A stretch of DNA of 64,000 bases. Source: Micromonospora andamanensis (GTDB lineage Bacteria > Actinomycetota > Actinomycetes > Mycobacteriales > Micromonosporaceae). The notes under the pieces are model-generated. The model made no database searches and had not been told where the DNA came from. It saw only the letters and a list, made by a program, of their open reading frames with translations. Of the stretch, positions 52,325-61,111 are shown piece by piece. How positions within the stretch are numbered: position 1 is the stretch's first letter; each line of letters begins with the position of its first letter. The stretch spans positions 42,810 to 106,809 of the forward strand of contig NZ_BOOZ01000009.1 of the NCBI RefSeq assembly GCF_016863495.1, given 5' to 3'. Position numbers and translations under genes: made by a program.

Positions 52325-53410
52325 ATGACGCAACCCGATCCCCGCACCCTGACGTTCTCGCTGCGGCTGTTCCGCACGATGCTCGCCACCCAGGAGATGT
52401 TCACCGTCTATCTCGGTGTCCGGCTAGGGCTGTACGACGCCCTGCGCGACGGTGAGCCCCGTACCCCCGGGCAGTTGGCCTCGGCCGCGCGGGTCGACAC
52501 GCGCTACGCCCGGGAGTGGCTGGAGCAGCAGGCCACAGCGGGCATTCTGGTCGCATCCGCAGCTTCCGGTGACGACCCCGAGGACCGGCGGTACGCGCTA
52601 CCGGCAGCCCACGCCACGGTGCTCACCGAGTCGGACGACCCGGCGTCCATGGCGGCGCTGGCCGTGCTGCCGGTTGGCGGTATCGCCACGGCGCTGCCCC
52701 ACCTGCTCGACGCCTACCGCACCGGTGCCCGGGTCGCCGACGAGGTCTTCGGCGACGACTGGCTGCACGGCCACTCCGGCGCCAACCGCGCCCTCTACCG
52801 GCACCAGCTGGCCGGCTGGATCGAGACGTACCTCCCCGACCTGCACGCGCGGCTTTCCGAGCCGGGCCGGCGGGTGGCCGACGTGGCCTGCGGGGTCGGC
52901 TGGTCGAGCATCGCCCTCGCCCGGGCCTACCCCGGGCTACGCGTGGTGGGGATCGACATCAACGACAGTGCGATCGCCCTGGCCGGCGAGAACGCCACCC
53001 AAGCCGGCGTCGCCGACCGGGTGCGCTTCACTGTCGGCGACGCCGCCGGCCGGGCCGACGCGCAGGGGTACGACCTGGTCTGCCTCTTCGACGCGCTGCA
53101 CGAGCTGACCGACCCGGTGGGGGTGCTGGCCGCCTGCCGTGAGCTGAGTGCTGACGGCGGCACTGTGCTGGTGATGGACGCGAAGGTGGCCACGGTCTTC
53201 ACCGCGCCGGGCGACGACGTGGAGCAGTTCCAGTACGCGACGAGTGTGCTGCACTGCCTGCCGGCGGCCAGGTTGGCCGACGGCGGTGGGCACGGCACGG
53301 TGCTGCGTCCCAACGACGTACGGGCGATGGCGGCCCGGGCCGGCTACGCCGCTGCCGTGGTCGTGCCGGTCCCGGACCGCTTCCACCGCCTCTACCGGCT
53401 GATGGCCTGA
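52325..53410 (+). CDS. SAM-dependent methyltransferase with N-terminal winged-helix domain
   Basis: About 361 residues from ATG 52325 (GTG at 52322 possible). The N-terminal third (LRLFRTMLATQEMFTVYLGV, LASAARVDTRYAREWLEQQ) is a winged-helix dimerisation domain as in O-methyltransferases and Rv2258c-like proteins. The catalytic domain has VADVACGVGWSSIALA (SAM loop), VVGIDINDSAI and LVCLFDALHELTDP. Divergent from the TauD-like gene across a 79-base gap. It may methylate the final product, or give self-protection. Confidence 0.88.
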   Translation: MTQPDPRTLTFSLRLFRTMLATQEMFTVYLGVRLGLYDALRDGEPRTPGQLASAARVDTRYAREWLEQQATAGILVASAASGDDPEDRRYALPAAHATVLTESDDPASMAALAVLPVGGIATALPHLLDAYRTGARVADEVFGDDWLHGHSGANRALYRHQLAGWIETYLPDLHARLSEPGRRVADVACGVGWSSIALARAYPGLRVVGIDINDSAIALAGENATQAGVADRVRFTVGDAAGRADAQGYDLVCLFDALHELTDPVGVLAACRELSADGGTVLVMDAKVATVFTAPGDDVEQFQYATSVLHCLPAARLADGGGHGTVLRPNDVRAMAARAGYAAAVVVPVPDRFHRLYRLMA

Positions 53411-53414
53411 GCCG

Positions 53415-53804
53415 TCAGACCTTCCAGGGGTCGTAGGAACCGAACCCCCACACGTAGCCCTCAATGTCGGCGCACGAGTAGGCCCGACCACCGTGCGGCT
53501 GGTCGGCCGGCTCGTCGACGATGCGTGCGCCGGCTGCCGACGCCCGCGCCGCGTGCGCGTCGACGTCGTCGACGATCACATAGACCCCGCCCGGCCTGTT
53601 CTGGTCGGCGTCGAGTGGTGCGGCCTCGTCGGTGGTGGAATCGATCATCAACATGCCGGGGCCGTAGGTCAGCTCGGCGTGCGCCACCTTGCCCGGACCG
53701 GCGTCGATCACCAGGCGTCGTTCGAAGCCGAACGCCTCCACCAACCAGTCGATCGCCTTCGGTGCGTCGTGGTAGGCCAGCACGTGGATGACTGTCGAGG
53801 ACAT
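53415..53804 (-). CDS. VOC-family (glyoxalase/bleomycin-resistance-like) protein
   Basis: About 129 residues from ATG 53804 with GGAGAGAAG just upstream. VIHVLAYHDAPKAIDWLVEAFGF, VYVIVDDVDAHAARASAAGA and CADIEGYVWGFGSYDP follow the vicinal-oxygen-chelate pattern. Members bind metal-binding or aromatic antibiotics (bleomycin type) or act as small-molecule enzymes. Placed directly after an exporter operon, a self-resistance role is plausible. Confidence 0.88.
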   Translation of the reverse strand: MSSTVIHVLAYHDAPKAIDWLVEAFGFERRLVIDAGPGKVAHAELTYGPGMLMIDSTTDEAAPLDADQNRPGGVYVIVDDVDAHAARASAAGARIVDEPADQPHGGRAYSCADIEGYVWGFGSYDPWKV

Positions 53805-53839
53805 TCTTCTCTCCTTACCGCGGTTGACTTCGCCGCGGC

Positions 53840-54625
53840 TCAGCGCCGGAGCAACTGAGCCGTCCGGCGGCCGGCCACGCCGACCGCCACCAGCGCGAGC
53901 ACGAGCAGATAGAGGACGCTGAGCGCTGTCGACAAACCCACGGAGCCGACGGTGACGCCGCGCAGGAGTTCGATGCCATGGTAGAGCGGGGTGCACGCGA
54001 CCACGACCTCGAACACCTTCGGATAGGTGCTCACCGGCACGTACGCGCCGGAGAAGAGCAACAGCGCGATCTGGGCCAGCGTCACGTAGTCGAAGTGCTG
54101 CCAGCTCTTCATGTAGGTGGCCAGGGCGAGCCCGACGGCACCGAAGGTCACGCCGACCAGCAGCGCGGCCGGCAGCGCCACCAGGGCCCGCAGCGGTGTG
54201 GTCACCCCGAGGGCGGTCATCACGACCAGGAACGCCACGCTGTAGAGAGTGCCCCGGACGGTCGCCCACCCCAGCTCGCCCCAGGCGACCTCCACCGGCC
54301 GTAGCGGCGTGTTGAGGGCCGCCTCGTAGAGTCGCGCGTACTTGGCCTTGGTGAAGAAGTTCGTGGTCGCCTCGGCGACCGCGCCGTTCATCGCCGACGC
54401 GGCGAGCATCGCCGGGGCGATGAACGTCAGGTAGGAGACGGAGCGGTCACCGAGCGGCACTGTCGCCACGAGGGAACCGACCCCCCACCCGAGCGCCACG
54501 AAGTAGAGCAGCGGCTCGACGAACGCCGAGGCCACCAGGAGCCAGTAGCCCTGCTTCGTACGCAGCACCCGGACATTGCGCCCGGTCACCGCGGCGGACC
54601 GGGCCAGGATCGCTGTCGACAGCAT
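53840..54625 (-). CDS. ABC-2 type transporter permease (second)
   Basis: About 261 residues from ATG 54625, which overlaps the stop of the permease before it (TGATG). Several hydrophobic segments, e.g. LLVASAFVEPLLYFVALGWG, FLVVMTALGV, LARAPAALLVGVTF-like LPAALLVGVTFGAVGLAL, and VLYLLVLALVAVGVAG at the C-terminus. NodJ/DrrB-like ABC-2 layout with six predicted membrane spans. With the ATPase at 55402 it forms a drug-export type complex. Confidence 0.9.
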   Translation of the reverse strand: MLSTAILARSAAVTGRNVRVLRTKQGYWLLVASAFVEPLLYFVALGWGVGSLVATVPLGDRSVSYLTFIAPAMLAASAMNGAVAEATTNFFTKAKYARLYEAALNTPLRPVEVAWGELGWATVRGTLYSVAFLVVMTALGVTTPLRALVALPAALLVGVTFGAVGLALATYMKSWQHFDYVTLAQIALLLFSGAYVPVSTYPKVFEVVVACTPLYHGIELLRGVTVGSVGLSTALSVLYLLVLALVAVGVAGRRTAQLLRR

Positions 54626-55401
54626 CACGCCCCCAAGCGTTCGGCGAACTGGCGCCGGGCCAGCAGGAACCCGCCGACCGCCCAGAGCAGCAGATAGCCC
54701 ACGTGCACCGGCACCGGCCAGGCGGTGCCGGCGGCCGCTGTCGCGGCCCGGGCCAGCTCGACTCCGTGCCACAGCGGCGTCGCGAAGATCAACGGCTGCA
54801 ACACCCCGGGTATCTCGCCGACCGGAAAGAAGATCCCCGCGAACAGCATCATGGGCAGCAGCACGAACCGGTTGACCATGGCCATCACGCCCGGATCCTC
54901 GGCGGTGGCGGAGAACGCGCACATCGGCGCGGCTGTCGCCAGGCCGACCAGCAGCCCGACCAGCGGGGCCAGCAACGCGCCCCAGGACGAGACGGTGCCG
55001 AACACCACCATCACCACGAGAAACGCCACAGTCGCGGCGAGCACCCGCAGCGCCGCGTACACCAGGTGGCCCAGCACCAGGTCGGATGGTCCGGGCGGAG
55101 CGGCGGCGATGACGTGGTACATCCGCTGCCACCGGAAGTTGTTCATCACCGGGGTGGCCGAGTCCATCATGGCCACCTGCATCGCGGTGTGGGCCAGCAG
55201 ACCGGGCGCGACGAACTCGGCGTACGGCAGGCCGAGCACCGGCGTGCGGTCGACGTACCCGCCGAGGACGACGCCGAGCCCCAGCAGGAAGAGCACCGGA
55301 GTGAGAAAGGAACTGGCAAGCGTGCCGCGCCAGGTCTGCCGGTAGCACGCGAGGTGGTACTCGAACACCGCTCGGCTGCGGACCACGGCGGTTGTCGCCA
55401 T
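54625..55401 (-). CDS. ABC-2 type transporter permease (first)
   Basis: About 258 residues from ATG 55401, directly after the ATPase gene. Six membrane segments, including FLTPVLFLLGLGVVLGGY, VLAATVAFLVVMVVFG, LLAPLVGLLVGLATAAP and GYLLLWAVGGFLLARR. DrrB-like ABC-2 family. Having two different permeases with one ATPase suggests a heterodimeric membrane part. Its role would be export of the product. Confidence 0.92.
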   Translation of the reverse strand: MATTAVVRSRAVFEYHLACYRQTWRGTLASSFLTPVLFLLGLGVVLGGYVDRTPVLGLPYAEFVAPGLLAHTAMQVAMMDSATPVMNNFRWQRMYHVIAAAPPGPSDLVLGHLVYAALRVLAATVAFLVVMVVFGTVSSWGALLAPLVGLLVGLATAAPMCAFSATAEDPGVMAMVNRFVLLPMMLFAGIFFPVGEIPGVLQPLIFATPLWHGVELARAATAAAGTAWPVPVHVGYLLLWAVGGFLLARRQFAERLGA

Positions 55402-56337
55402 CTACGCCTCCACCAGAGTGCGGCCGGTCAACTTGAGGAAGACGTCCTCAAGGCTGGCCCGACGGACCAGCACCCCGGTCGGGGACACCCCACGGGCGTA
55501 GACGGCCGGCACGGCGGCGTCGCCGTCGTCGACGTAGAGCAGGATGCGGTCGGGCAGCACCTCGATCCGGTGGCCGACCTGGTCCAGCTTGTCGGCGTGG
55601 GCGTCGAGGTCGTCGCTGTCGAAGCGCAGCTCGACCACCTCCCGTGGGGCATGCTCCGCGACCAGGGCCGCTGGTGGGCCTTCGGCCACGATGCGTCCCT
55701 CGTCGATGACCACCACCCGGTCGCACAGCTGCTCCGCCTCATCGAGGTAGTGGGTCGTCAGCAGCAGCGTCACGCCGCGTCGCCGCAGCCTGAACAGCCG
55801 CTCCCACAGCAGGTGCCGGGCCTGCGGATCCAGACCACTTGTCGGCTCGTCGAGCATCAGCAGTTCGGGGTCGTTGACCAACGCGCGGGCGATCGCCAGT
55901 CGGCGACGCATGCCGCCGGAGAGCTGGTCCATCCGGCTGTCGGCCCGGTCGGCGAGCTGCATGAATTCGAGCTGCGCGTCCGCCCGCTCACGGGCCACCG
56001 ATCGCGGGTAGCCGAAGTAGCGCGCGTACGTGACGAGATTGTCACGAGCCGACAGGTCCATGTCGAGGCTGTCCTCCTGCGGACAGACCCCCAGACGTTC
56101 CCGGATCGCCGGTCCGTCGCGGCGCGGATCGAGCCCGAGGACACTCAGCTCGCCCTCAGTGACGTCGGTGACGCAGCCGATCATGCGCATGGTGGACGAC
56201 TTGCCGGCACCGTTGGGTCCGAGGATCCCGACGGCCTCGCCTCGGGCGACATCGAGGTCGATACCGGCCACGGCTACCCGGTCGCCGTACCGCTTCACGA
56301 GTCCGCGGGATCTGACCAGAGGTGACTCGATGCTCAT
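55402..56337 (-). CDS. ABC transporter ATPase, DrrA-like
   Basis: About 311 residues from ATG 56337; ATG 56346 is also possible. Walker A GPNGAGKSST, signature LSGGMRRRLAIA, Walker B LLMLDEPTSGLD, H-loop LLTTHYLDEAEQL, with a C-terminal regulatory extension after ~220. Typical of DrrA-type daunorubicin-resistance ATPases. Coupled with two permeases. A perfect 11-base inverted repeat lies upstream (56383-56411) and TTGACC at 56370-56375 could be a -35 box on this strand. Confidence 0.95.
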   Translation of the reverse strand: MSIESPLVRSRGLVKRYGDRVAVAGIDLDVARGEAVGILGPNGAGKSSTMRMIGCVTDVTEGELSVLGLDPRRDGPAIRERLGVCPQEDSLDMDLSARDNLVTYARYFGYPRSVARERADAQLEFMQLADRADSRMDQLSGGMRRRLAIARALVNDPELLMLDEPTSGLDPQARHLLWERLFRLRRRGVTLLLTTHYLDEAEQLCDRVVVIDEGRIVAEGPPAALVAEHAPREVVELRFDSDDLDAHADKLDQVGHRIEVLPDRILLYVDDGDAAVPAVYARGVSPTGVLVRRASLEDVFLKLTGRTLVEA

Positions 56338-56382
56338 GGCATCCATGCTCAACCGGAACCGGTACCGGTGGTCAAGGTGAAC

Positions 56383-56411
56383 GTTCGACTGCGTAGCCGG
56401 CGCAGTCGAAC
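56383..56411. promoter_or_regulatory. Operator-like inverted repeat in a divergent promoter
   Basis: Perfect 11-base arms GTTCGACTGCG (56383-56393) and CGCAGTCGAAC (56401-56411) with a 7-base spacer lie in the 179-base gap between the exporter ATPase gene (minus) and the VOC gene (plus). A smaller palindrome CCGGTACCGG lies at 56359-56368, between this repeat and the ATPase start. Size and spacing fit a dimeric repressor site. No regulator gene adjoins. Confidence 0.55.
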
Positions 56412-56516
56412 ACCCCGTCCCGGCCGCTCGCGCGTTCGGCACCGACGCTTGCGGGGTGCCCGGTGGGCGGCCGTACCGTGGCGGCCTGTCACCGCCCCGA
56501 CTGGGAAGGATCGACC

Positions 56517-56915
56517 ATGCCGGACACGATCGTACGCGGCCGGATCATGCTGATGATGTACGCCGACATCGCGGCAGCCCACGACTACCTGGTCGAGGTC
56601 TTCGGACTCCAGGCCGGTGTGGTGATCCGTGACGACCAGGACCGGGTCGACCACGGCGAGGTGACCGCCGGCGACGGCGTCATCTGGCTGCACCCGGTGC
56701 AGGAGGACATGAAGCTGGCCCCGCCCAACGAAGTGGGCGCGGCGACGGCGAGCATGGCCATCCTCGTCGACGACGTCGACGCTCACTTCCGGCACGCCCG
56801 CGAGAAGGGCGCCATGATCGAACACGAGCCGGTCGACCAGGAGTACGGCTACCGCGAGTACAGCGCGCGGGATCCGGAGGGCCACCTCTGGTCGTTCATG
56901 AAAGCTCTCTCCTGA
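56517..56915 (+). CDS. VOC-family protein
   Basis: About 132 residues from ATG 56517 (GGGAAGGA seven bases upstream). LMMYADIAAAHDYLVEVFGL, DRVDHGEVTAGDGVIWLHPV, SMAILVDDVDAHFRHAREKGA and YREYSARDPEGHLWSFM match the PhnB/glyoxalase-like VOC family, related to the protein at 53415. It is transcribed divergently from the exporter, over the inverted repeat. The 3' end overlaps the convergent acyl-CoA dehydrogenase by 20 bases. Binding or resistance function possible. Confidence 0.88.
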   Translation: MPDTIVRGRIMLMMYADIAAAHDYLVEVFGLQAGVVIRDDQDRVDHGEVTAGDGVIWLHPVQEDMKLAPPNEVGAATASMAILVDDVDAHFRHAREKGAMIEHEPVDQEYGYREYSARDPEGHLWSFMKALS

Positions 56916-57966
56916 CCTCCCGCACCACCCGGCCGGGCGGGCCACCGGACTCTCCCACCGCGAACACGACGTCGGCGATCGCGGCCAACGTCTCGGTGGA
57001 CCCGTCCAGCCACAGGGCACGGCGATACCAGCGGTGCACGGGAAAGTCCCAGGTCACGCCCATGCCGCCGCAGACCTGGACGGCCGCCTCACAGCTCTGC
57101 ACCGCCGCTCGGCGGCCAGCGAGGACCGCGCTGGCGGTGGCGTCCGCCGGCCCACCCGCCGGCCCGTCGTGGGCTGCGGCGGCACGCCAGACAAGTGACC
57201 GCGCGAGTTCCACCTCGGCATAGCACTCGGCCAACAGGTGACTGACCGCCTGGTAGGAGCCGATCGGCCTACCGAACTGGGCGCGGAGCTTGGCGTGCTC
57301 GACGGCGAACCCGAGCGCCCGCTCGGCCACCCCCACCGCCTCCGCCGCGAGCAGCATGGCCGCCCGGTCCCGGACCCGCGCCAGCAGTCCGGCGGCGTTG
57401 GGCGGACCGACGAGCAGCCGCGCCGGCACACTGTCGAAGGTGAGGCTGCCGAGCACCCGGAGCGGGTCGATGCCCTCGGTCGGCACGTGCACCGGGCCGG
57501 CCGGCACCGCGAAGAGCCCGACCTCGCCGTCGGTACTGGCGGCGACGACGAACTCGGCCGCCGGACCGGCGTCGACGGCTGACGCCACCCCGTCGATCCG
57601 CCAGCCGGCGGCGCCCCGCCTCGCGGCCAGCAGCGGGGTGTCCGAACCGTCCGGCCGGTCCACCAGGGTCGCCGGCCCGGGCAGTGGCTCACCCGCCGCC
57701 TGGTACACAGGCAGGGCCAGCCCGACAGTCGTCCACCATGGCACCGGCAGCAGCGCGTAGCCGAGTTCACCGGCGAGCAGGGCCAACTCCACAGCCGAAA
57801 GGTCGGGATCCGCCCAGCCCTGCCGGATCAGTTCCGGCCAGGTGCCGCTGGCCCACTCCCGGCGGTCGGCCAGTTCGGCGACGGTTGCGGGCGGGCAGAC
57901 CGCACCGAGGAACCGGCGTGCCGCCTCCCGCAGGTCGAGCTGATCGCGGGTGAGAGTCAGGTCCAC
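56896..57966 (-). CDS. Acyl-CoA dehydrogenase-like subunit lacking catalytic Glu
   Basis: About 356 residues, GTG 57966. The C-terminal half has the FAD-binding segment LRAQFGRPIGSYQAVSH and the helix VQVCGGMGVTWDFPVHRWYRRA. At the position of the catalytic Glu the sequence reads WLDGSTETL, with Asp. The middle domain is short. This is the profile of the non-catalytic partner in mycobacterial-type FadE heterotetramers. The second acyl-CoA dehydrogenase gene lies 114 bases upstream on the same strand and has the complementary residues. Confidence 0.85.
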   Translation of the reverse strand: MDLTLTRDQLDLREAARRFLGAVCPPATVAELADRREWASGTWPELIRQGWADPDLSAVELALLAGELGYALLPVPWWTTVGLALPVYQAAGEPLPGPATLVDRPDGSDTPLLAARRGAAGWRIDGVASAVDAGPAAEFVVAASTDGEVGLFAVPAGPVHVPTEGIDPLRVLGSLTFDSVPARLLVGPPNAAGLLARVRDRAAMLLAAEAVGVAERALGFAVEHAKLRAQFGRPIGSYQAVSHLLAECYAEVELARSLVWRAAAAHDGPAGGPADATASAVLAGRRAAVQSCEAAVQVCGGMGVTWDFPVHRWYRRALWLDGSTETLAAIADVVFAVGESGGPPGRVVREVRRELS

Positions 57967-58080
57967 GAGTCCACCTCCGGCTGCTCATTGCCGTGTCCAG
58001 GAATGTCGCACGATGCTGGCGACCTGACGATGTGCAGAAACCCGCACCGGGCCGCGCCGGCACGGTTTCCGGACACCGCG

Positions 58081-59217
58081 CTAGCGCGATCGAGGCAGGC
58101 CGAGCACCCGCTCGGCCACGATGCCGCGCAGGATCTCGGACGTTCCTCCCTCGATCGTCGACGTTCGGCTGCGCAGCCGCTCCCGCTCCCAGTAGGCCCG
58201 CCACGGCGACCGCGGGGTGGCCACGTCGAAGCCGAGGGCGCACACCCGCTGGTCCACCTCGGACCAGCGGAGCTTGAGCACCGTCGCCTCAGGGGCCGGA
58301 TCGCCGCCCTGCGCGGTGGCCACCGCCCGGTGCGCCGTGCACCGTAGCGCCTCCACCTCGACGTGCAGGGTCGCCAGCTGGTCGCGGACGGACCGGTCCC
58401 GGTCGGCACCCGCCGCGACGACGGTTCGCCGCAGCCGGTCGAACTGGACGGCCAGCCGCGCGACGAGGGTCACGGCGAGAGTGCCGCGCTCGTGGGCGAG
58501 GGTGGTCATCGCCACCCGCCAGCCGCTGCCCGCCGGGCCGACCACCGCCGACTCGGGCACCGCCACGTCAGTGAGGGTGATCCGACTGAAGTCGGCGTCA
58601 CCTGACATCTGACGTAGCGGCTGGACCGTCACCCCCGGGGTCGACATGTCGACGAGGAAGCAGGTGAGCCCGTCGTGCCGGCCCGGCGGGCCGTCGGTGC
58701 GGGCCAGCAGCAGGCAGGCGTCGGCGGTGTCGGCGTACGAGGACCAGATCTTCTCGCCGGTGATGCGGTAGCCGCCGTCGGGCGCCGGAACCGCTCGGGT
58801 GCGGATGGCGGCCAGGTCCGAGCCGGCCTCCGGTTCCGAGAAGCCCTGACAGAACAACGTGTCGCCACGCAGGATCCCCGGCAGGTAGGTGTCGCGCTGG
58901 ACCGCCGTGCCGTGGCGGATCACCGTCGGCCCCACCATGTTGAGCCCGATGAGGTTGGCGTGGTCGGGCGCGCCGGCCCGGGCCGACTCCGCGACGAAGA
59001 TCTCCTGCACGGCCGGCGGCGCACCACAGCCACCGTACGAGACCGGCCAGGACATCCCGGCGTACCCGCCCGTCCAGAGCGTCCGGTTCCACCCACGCAG
59101 CTCCGCAGGGGTCCATCGGCGCGCCCCCACCTCCGGCACCGGCGGCAGGTGCTCGCGCAGCCAGACCCGCAGGCTCGCCCGGAACTCCGCCTCCTGCTCG
59201 TCGTCGTGCAGCCGCAT
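58081..59217 (-). CDS. Acyl-CoA dehydrogenase subunit with catalytic Glu
   Basis: About 378 residues from ATG 59217. LWTGGYAGMSWPVSYGGCGAP, LFCQGFSEPEAGSDLAAIRT, GYRITGEKIWSSYADTADA and TSTIEGGTSEILRGIVAE (catalytic Glu) are all present. The usual R-x-Q-F-G FAD motif is missing here (VARLAVQFDRLRR) but is found in the neighbouring dehydrogenase, so the two probably form one active-site pair. Mycobacterial heteromeric enzymes of this kind desaturate bulky CoA esters. May work on a side chain or starter unit; may also be unrelated to the pathway. Confidence 0.88.
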   Translation of the reverse strand: MRLHDDEQEAEFRASLRVWLREHLPPVPEVGARRWTPAELRGWNRTLWTGGYAGMSWPVSYGGCGAPPAVQEIFVAESARAGAPDHANLIGLNMVGPTVIRHGTAVQRDTYLPGILRGDTLFCQGFSEPEAGSDLAAIRTRAVPAPDGGYRITGEKIWSSYADTADACLLLARTDGPPGRHDGLTCFLVDMSTPGVTVQPLRQMSGDADFSRITLTDVAVPESAVVGPAGSGWRVAMTTLAHERGTLAVTLVARLAVQFDRLRRTVVAAGADRDRSVRDQLATLHVEVEALRCTAHRAVATAQGGDPAPEATVLKLRWSEVDQRVCALGFDVATPRSPWRAYWERERLRSRTSTIEGGTSEILRGIVAERVLGLPRSR

Positions 59218-59305
59218 GGCGGCCGATGCTAGGCGAACCCCCAGGTGTGCGGGAATCCGTTCGGGTACGCACGGTCACCGGCCGGTTCGGTCTGGCCGGC
59301 CCGGG

Positions 59306-61111
59306 TCAGCCGCTGCGGTAGCCGGCGGCCTGGATCGTGTACAACTCGGCGTAACGGCCACCGGCAGCCATCAGCTCCTCATGGCTGCCGACCTCCACCA
59401 CCCGGGCCCCGTTCAGGACCACGATCAGATCGGCCATCCGCGCCGTCGAGAACCGGTGCGAGACGAGGACGGTGACCCGACCGGACGTGGTGTCCCGGCG
59501 CGCGCCGGCCGCGTACCGTTCGAACAGGGCGTGCTCGGTCTCCGCGTCCAGCGCCGCGGTCGGCTCGTCGAGCACCAGCAGCAACGGATGATCCCGCATG
59601 AACCCCCGCGCAAGGGCGACCTTCTGCCACTGTCCGAACGAGACCTCGACGCCCTCCGGCCACGACCTGCCCAGTTGGGTGTCCAGGCCCCTGGGCAGCG
59701 CGGAGACCACCGCGTCGGCACCGGCCCGCGTCACCGCGCCGACGATCGCCGGCTCCTGCTCGACCCGCGGCAGGTCACCCACGCCGATCGACTGTCCGGC
59801 CCGTAACTCGAACCGGTAGAAGTCCTGGTACGCGCCGGCCAGGCGGGTACGCCAGGACTCCGCCGACACGGTCGCCAGGTCACGGTCGTCGACCAGGATG
59901 CGACCGCTTGTCGGCCGGTAGAACTTCGACAGCAACTTGATGAGCGTGCTCTTGCCGGCACCGTTCTCCCCGACGAGCGCCACCACCGACCCGGCGGGCA
60001 GCCGCAACGTCACGTCGTCGAGCGCCAGCCGGTCGCTGTTGGGGTACGCGAACGAGACGTGCTCCAATCGGATCCCGTCGACAAGTCGATCGGGAGCGGG
60101 AGCGTCGGCGGACCTGTCGAAGGACGCCACGTAGTCCTCCAGCCAGGTGAACCGGCGGGCCCCGTCGATCCACATGCCCCGCAGGAAGCCGATCTCCCCC
60201 ACGGTGGCGCTGACGTAGGCCGACAGCCGGGCACCTGCCGCCAGCACCAGCAGCACGTCACCCGCCGGTGCCCGTAGCACCTCCGCGACGTAGGCGATGG
60301 CGCCCACGTAGCCCAGCCCGAAGACGATCCAGGCGAGCGAGTGCCACACCGCCGACCGGTTACGGGGGCGGGCGACGATCGCGTACCACTCATCCCAGGC
60401 CGCGCGACGCTCTCGCCGCAGTCGCGGACCGACGCCGCCTACCCGTACCTCCTTGGCCGGCTCGGCGGTGGTCGCGGTGACATAGAGGTGGCGGGCCAGC
60501 CGACCGGCGGCGGCCGCCCGCTCGTGGGCGGCCTGCTCGACCGCCGGACGCCAACCCGCCATGGCCAGCGTCGGTATGGCGAACAACGCCAGCAGGATCA
60601 GCACCGGGCTGATGGTGGCGAGCAGCACGAGCGTGATCGTCAGCCGCAGTATCCAGCCCAGCGTGGTGAACACCGACAGGTACATGTGATCGAGGACGAA
60701 GACCTGGTCGCGCAGCACCGCCAGGCGGTCGAGGTAGTCCGGTCGCTCGTGATGCGCGATGGTGGCCACCCGGGCCTGCAACCGGGCGACGTGCGATTCC
60801 AGCGCGATGGTCACCCGGTCGCGGAACCGACGCTGCACCCGGGCCGAGATCACCGACAGGAACCAGGTAAGCGCCGCCGACACACCGAGCCCGGCCAGTG
60901 CGGCGTAGATCAGCCGATCGTCACCCGTCTGCACGCCGTCGCTCAGCAGTTTCAGCCAGAGCGCGAACAGTGCATCCGGCACCGCCGCCACCAGCGCGAT
61001 GGCCAGCGCGGCGAGCATCAGCCGGGGCTCGTGGCGCAGGCCGAACCGGCACAGTCGCCACATCGACCGCAGCGGCGGCGGCAGCGGGACCTCCCGCTCA
61101 GGCGAGGACAT
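59306..61111 (-). CDS. ABC exporter half-transporter (TMD-NBD), partner B
   Basis: About 601 residues from ATG 61111, overlapping the preceding ABC gene by 14 bases. An N-terminal membrane domain (LMLAALAIALVAAVPDALFAL; TITLVLLATISPVLILLALF; IVFGLGYVGAIAYVAEV) is followed by an ATPase: Walker A GENGAGKST, signature VSFGQWQ (degenerate compared with LSGGQ), Walker B LLVLDEPTAALD, H-loop VSHRFST. With the 61098 gene it forms a likely heterodimer with one non-canonical signature. Substrate unknown; lipid, peptide or siderophore-type export is typical. Confidence 0.92.
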   Translation of the reverse strand: MSSPEREVPLPPPLRSMWRLCRFGLRHEPRLMLAALAIALVAAVPDALFALWLKLLSDGVQTGDDRLIYAALAGLGVSAALTWFLSVISARVQRRFRDRVTIALESHVARLQARVATIAHHERPDYLDRLAVLRDQVFVLDHMYLSVFTTLGWILRLTITLVLLATISPVLILLALFAIPTLAMAGWRPAVEQAAHERAAAAGRLARHLYVTATTAEPAKEVRVGGVGPRLRRERRAAWDEWYAIVARPRNRSAVWHSLAWIVFGLGYVGAIAYVAEVLRAPAGDVLLVLAAGARLSAYVSATVGEIGFLRGMWIDGARRFTWLEDYVASFDRSADAPAPDRLVDGIRLEHVSFAYPNSDRLALDDVTLRLPAGSVVALVGENGAGKSTLIKLLSKFYRPTSGRILVDDRDLATVSAESWRTRLAGAYQDFYRFELRAGQSIGVGDLPRVEQEPAIVGAVTRAGADAVVSALPRGLDTQLGRSWPEGVEVSFGQWQKVALARGFMRDHPLLLVLDEPTAALDAETEHALFERYAAGARRDTTSGRVTVLVSHRFSTARMADLIVVLNGARVVEVGSHEELMAAGGRYAELYTIQAAGYRSG

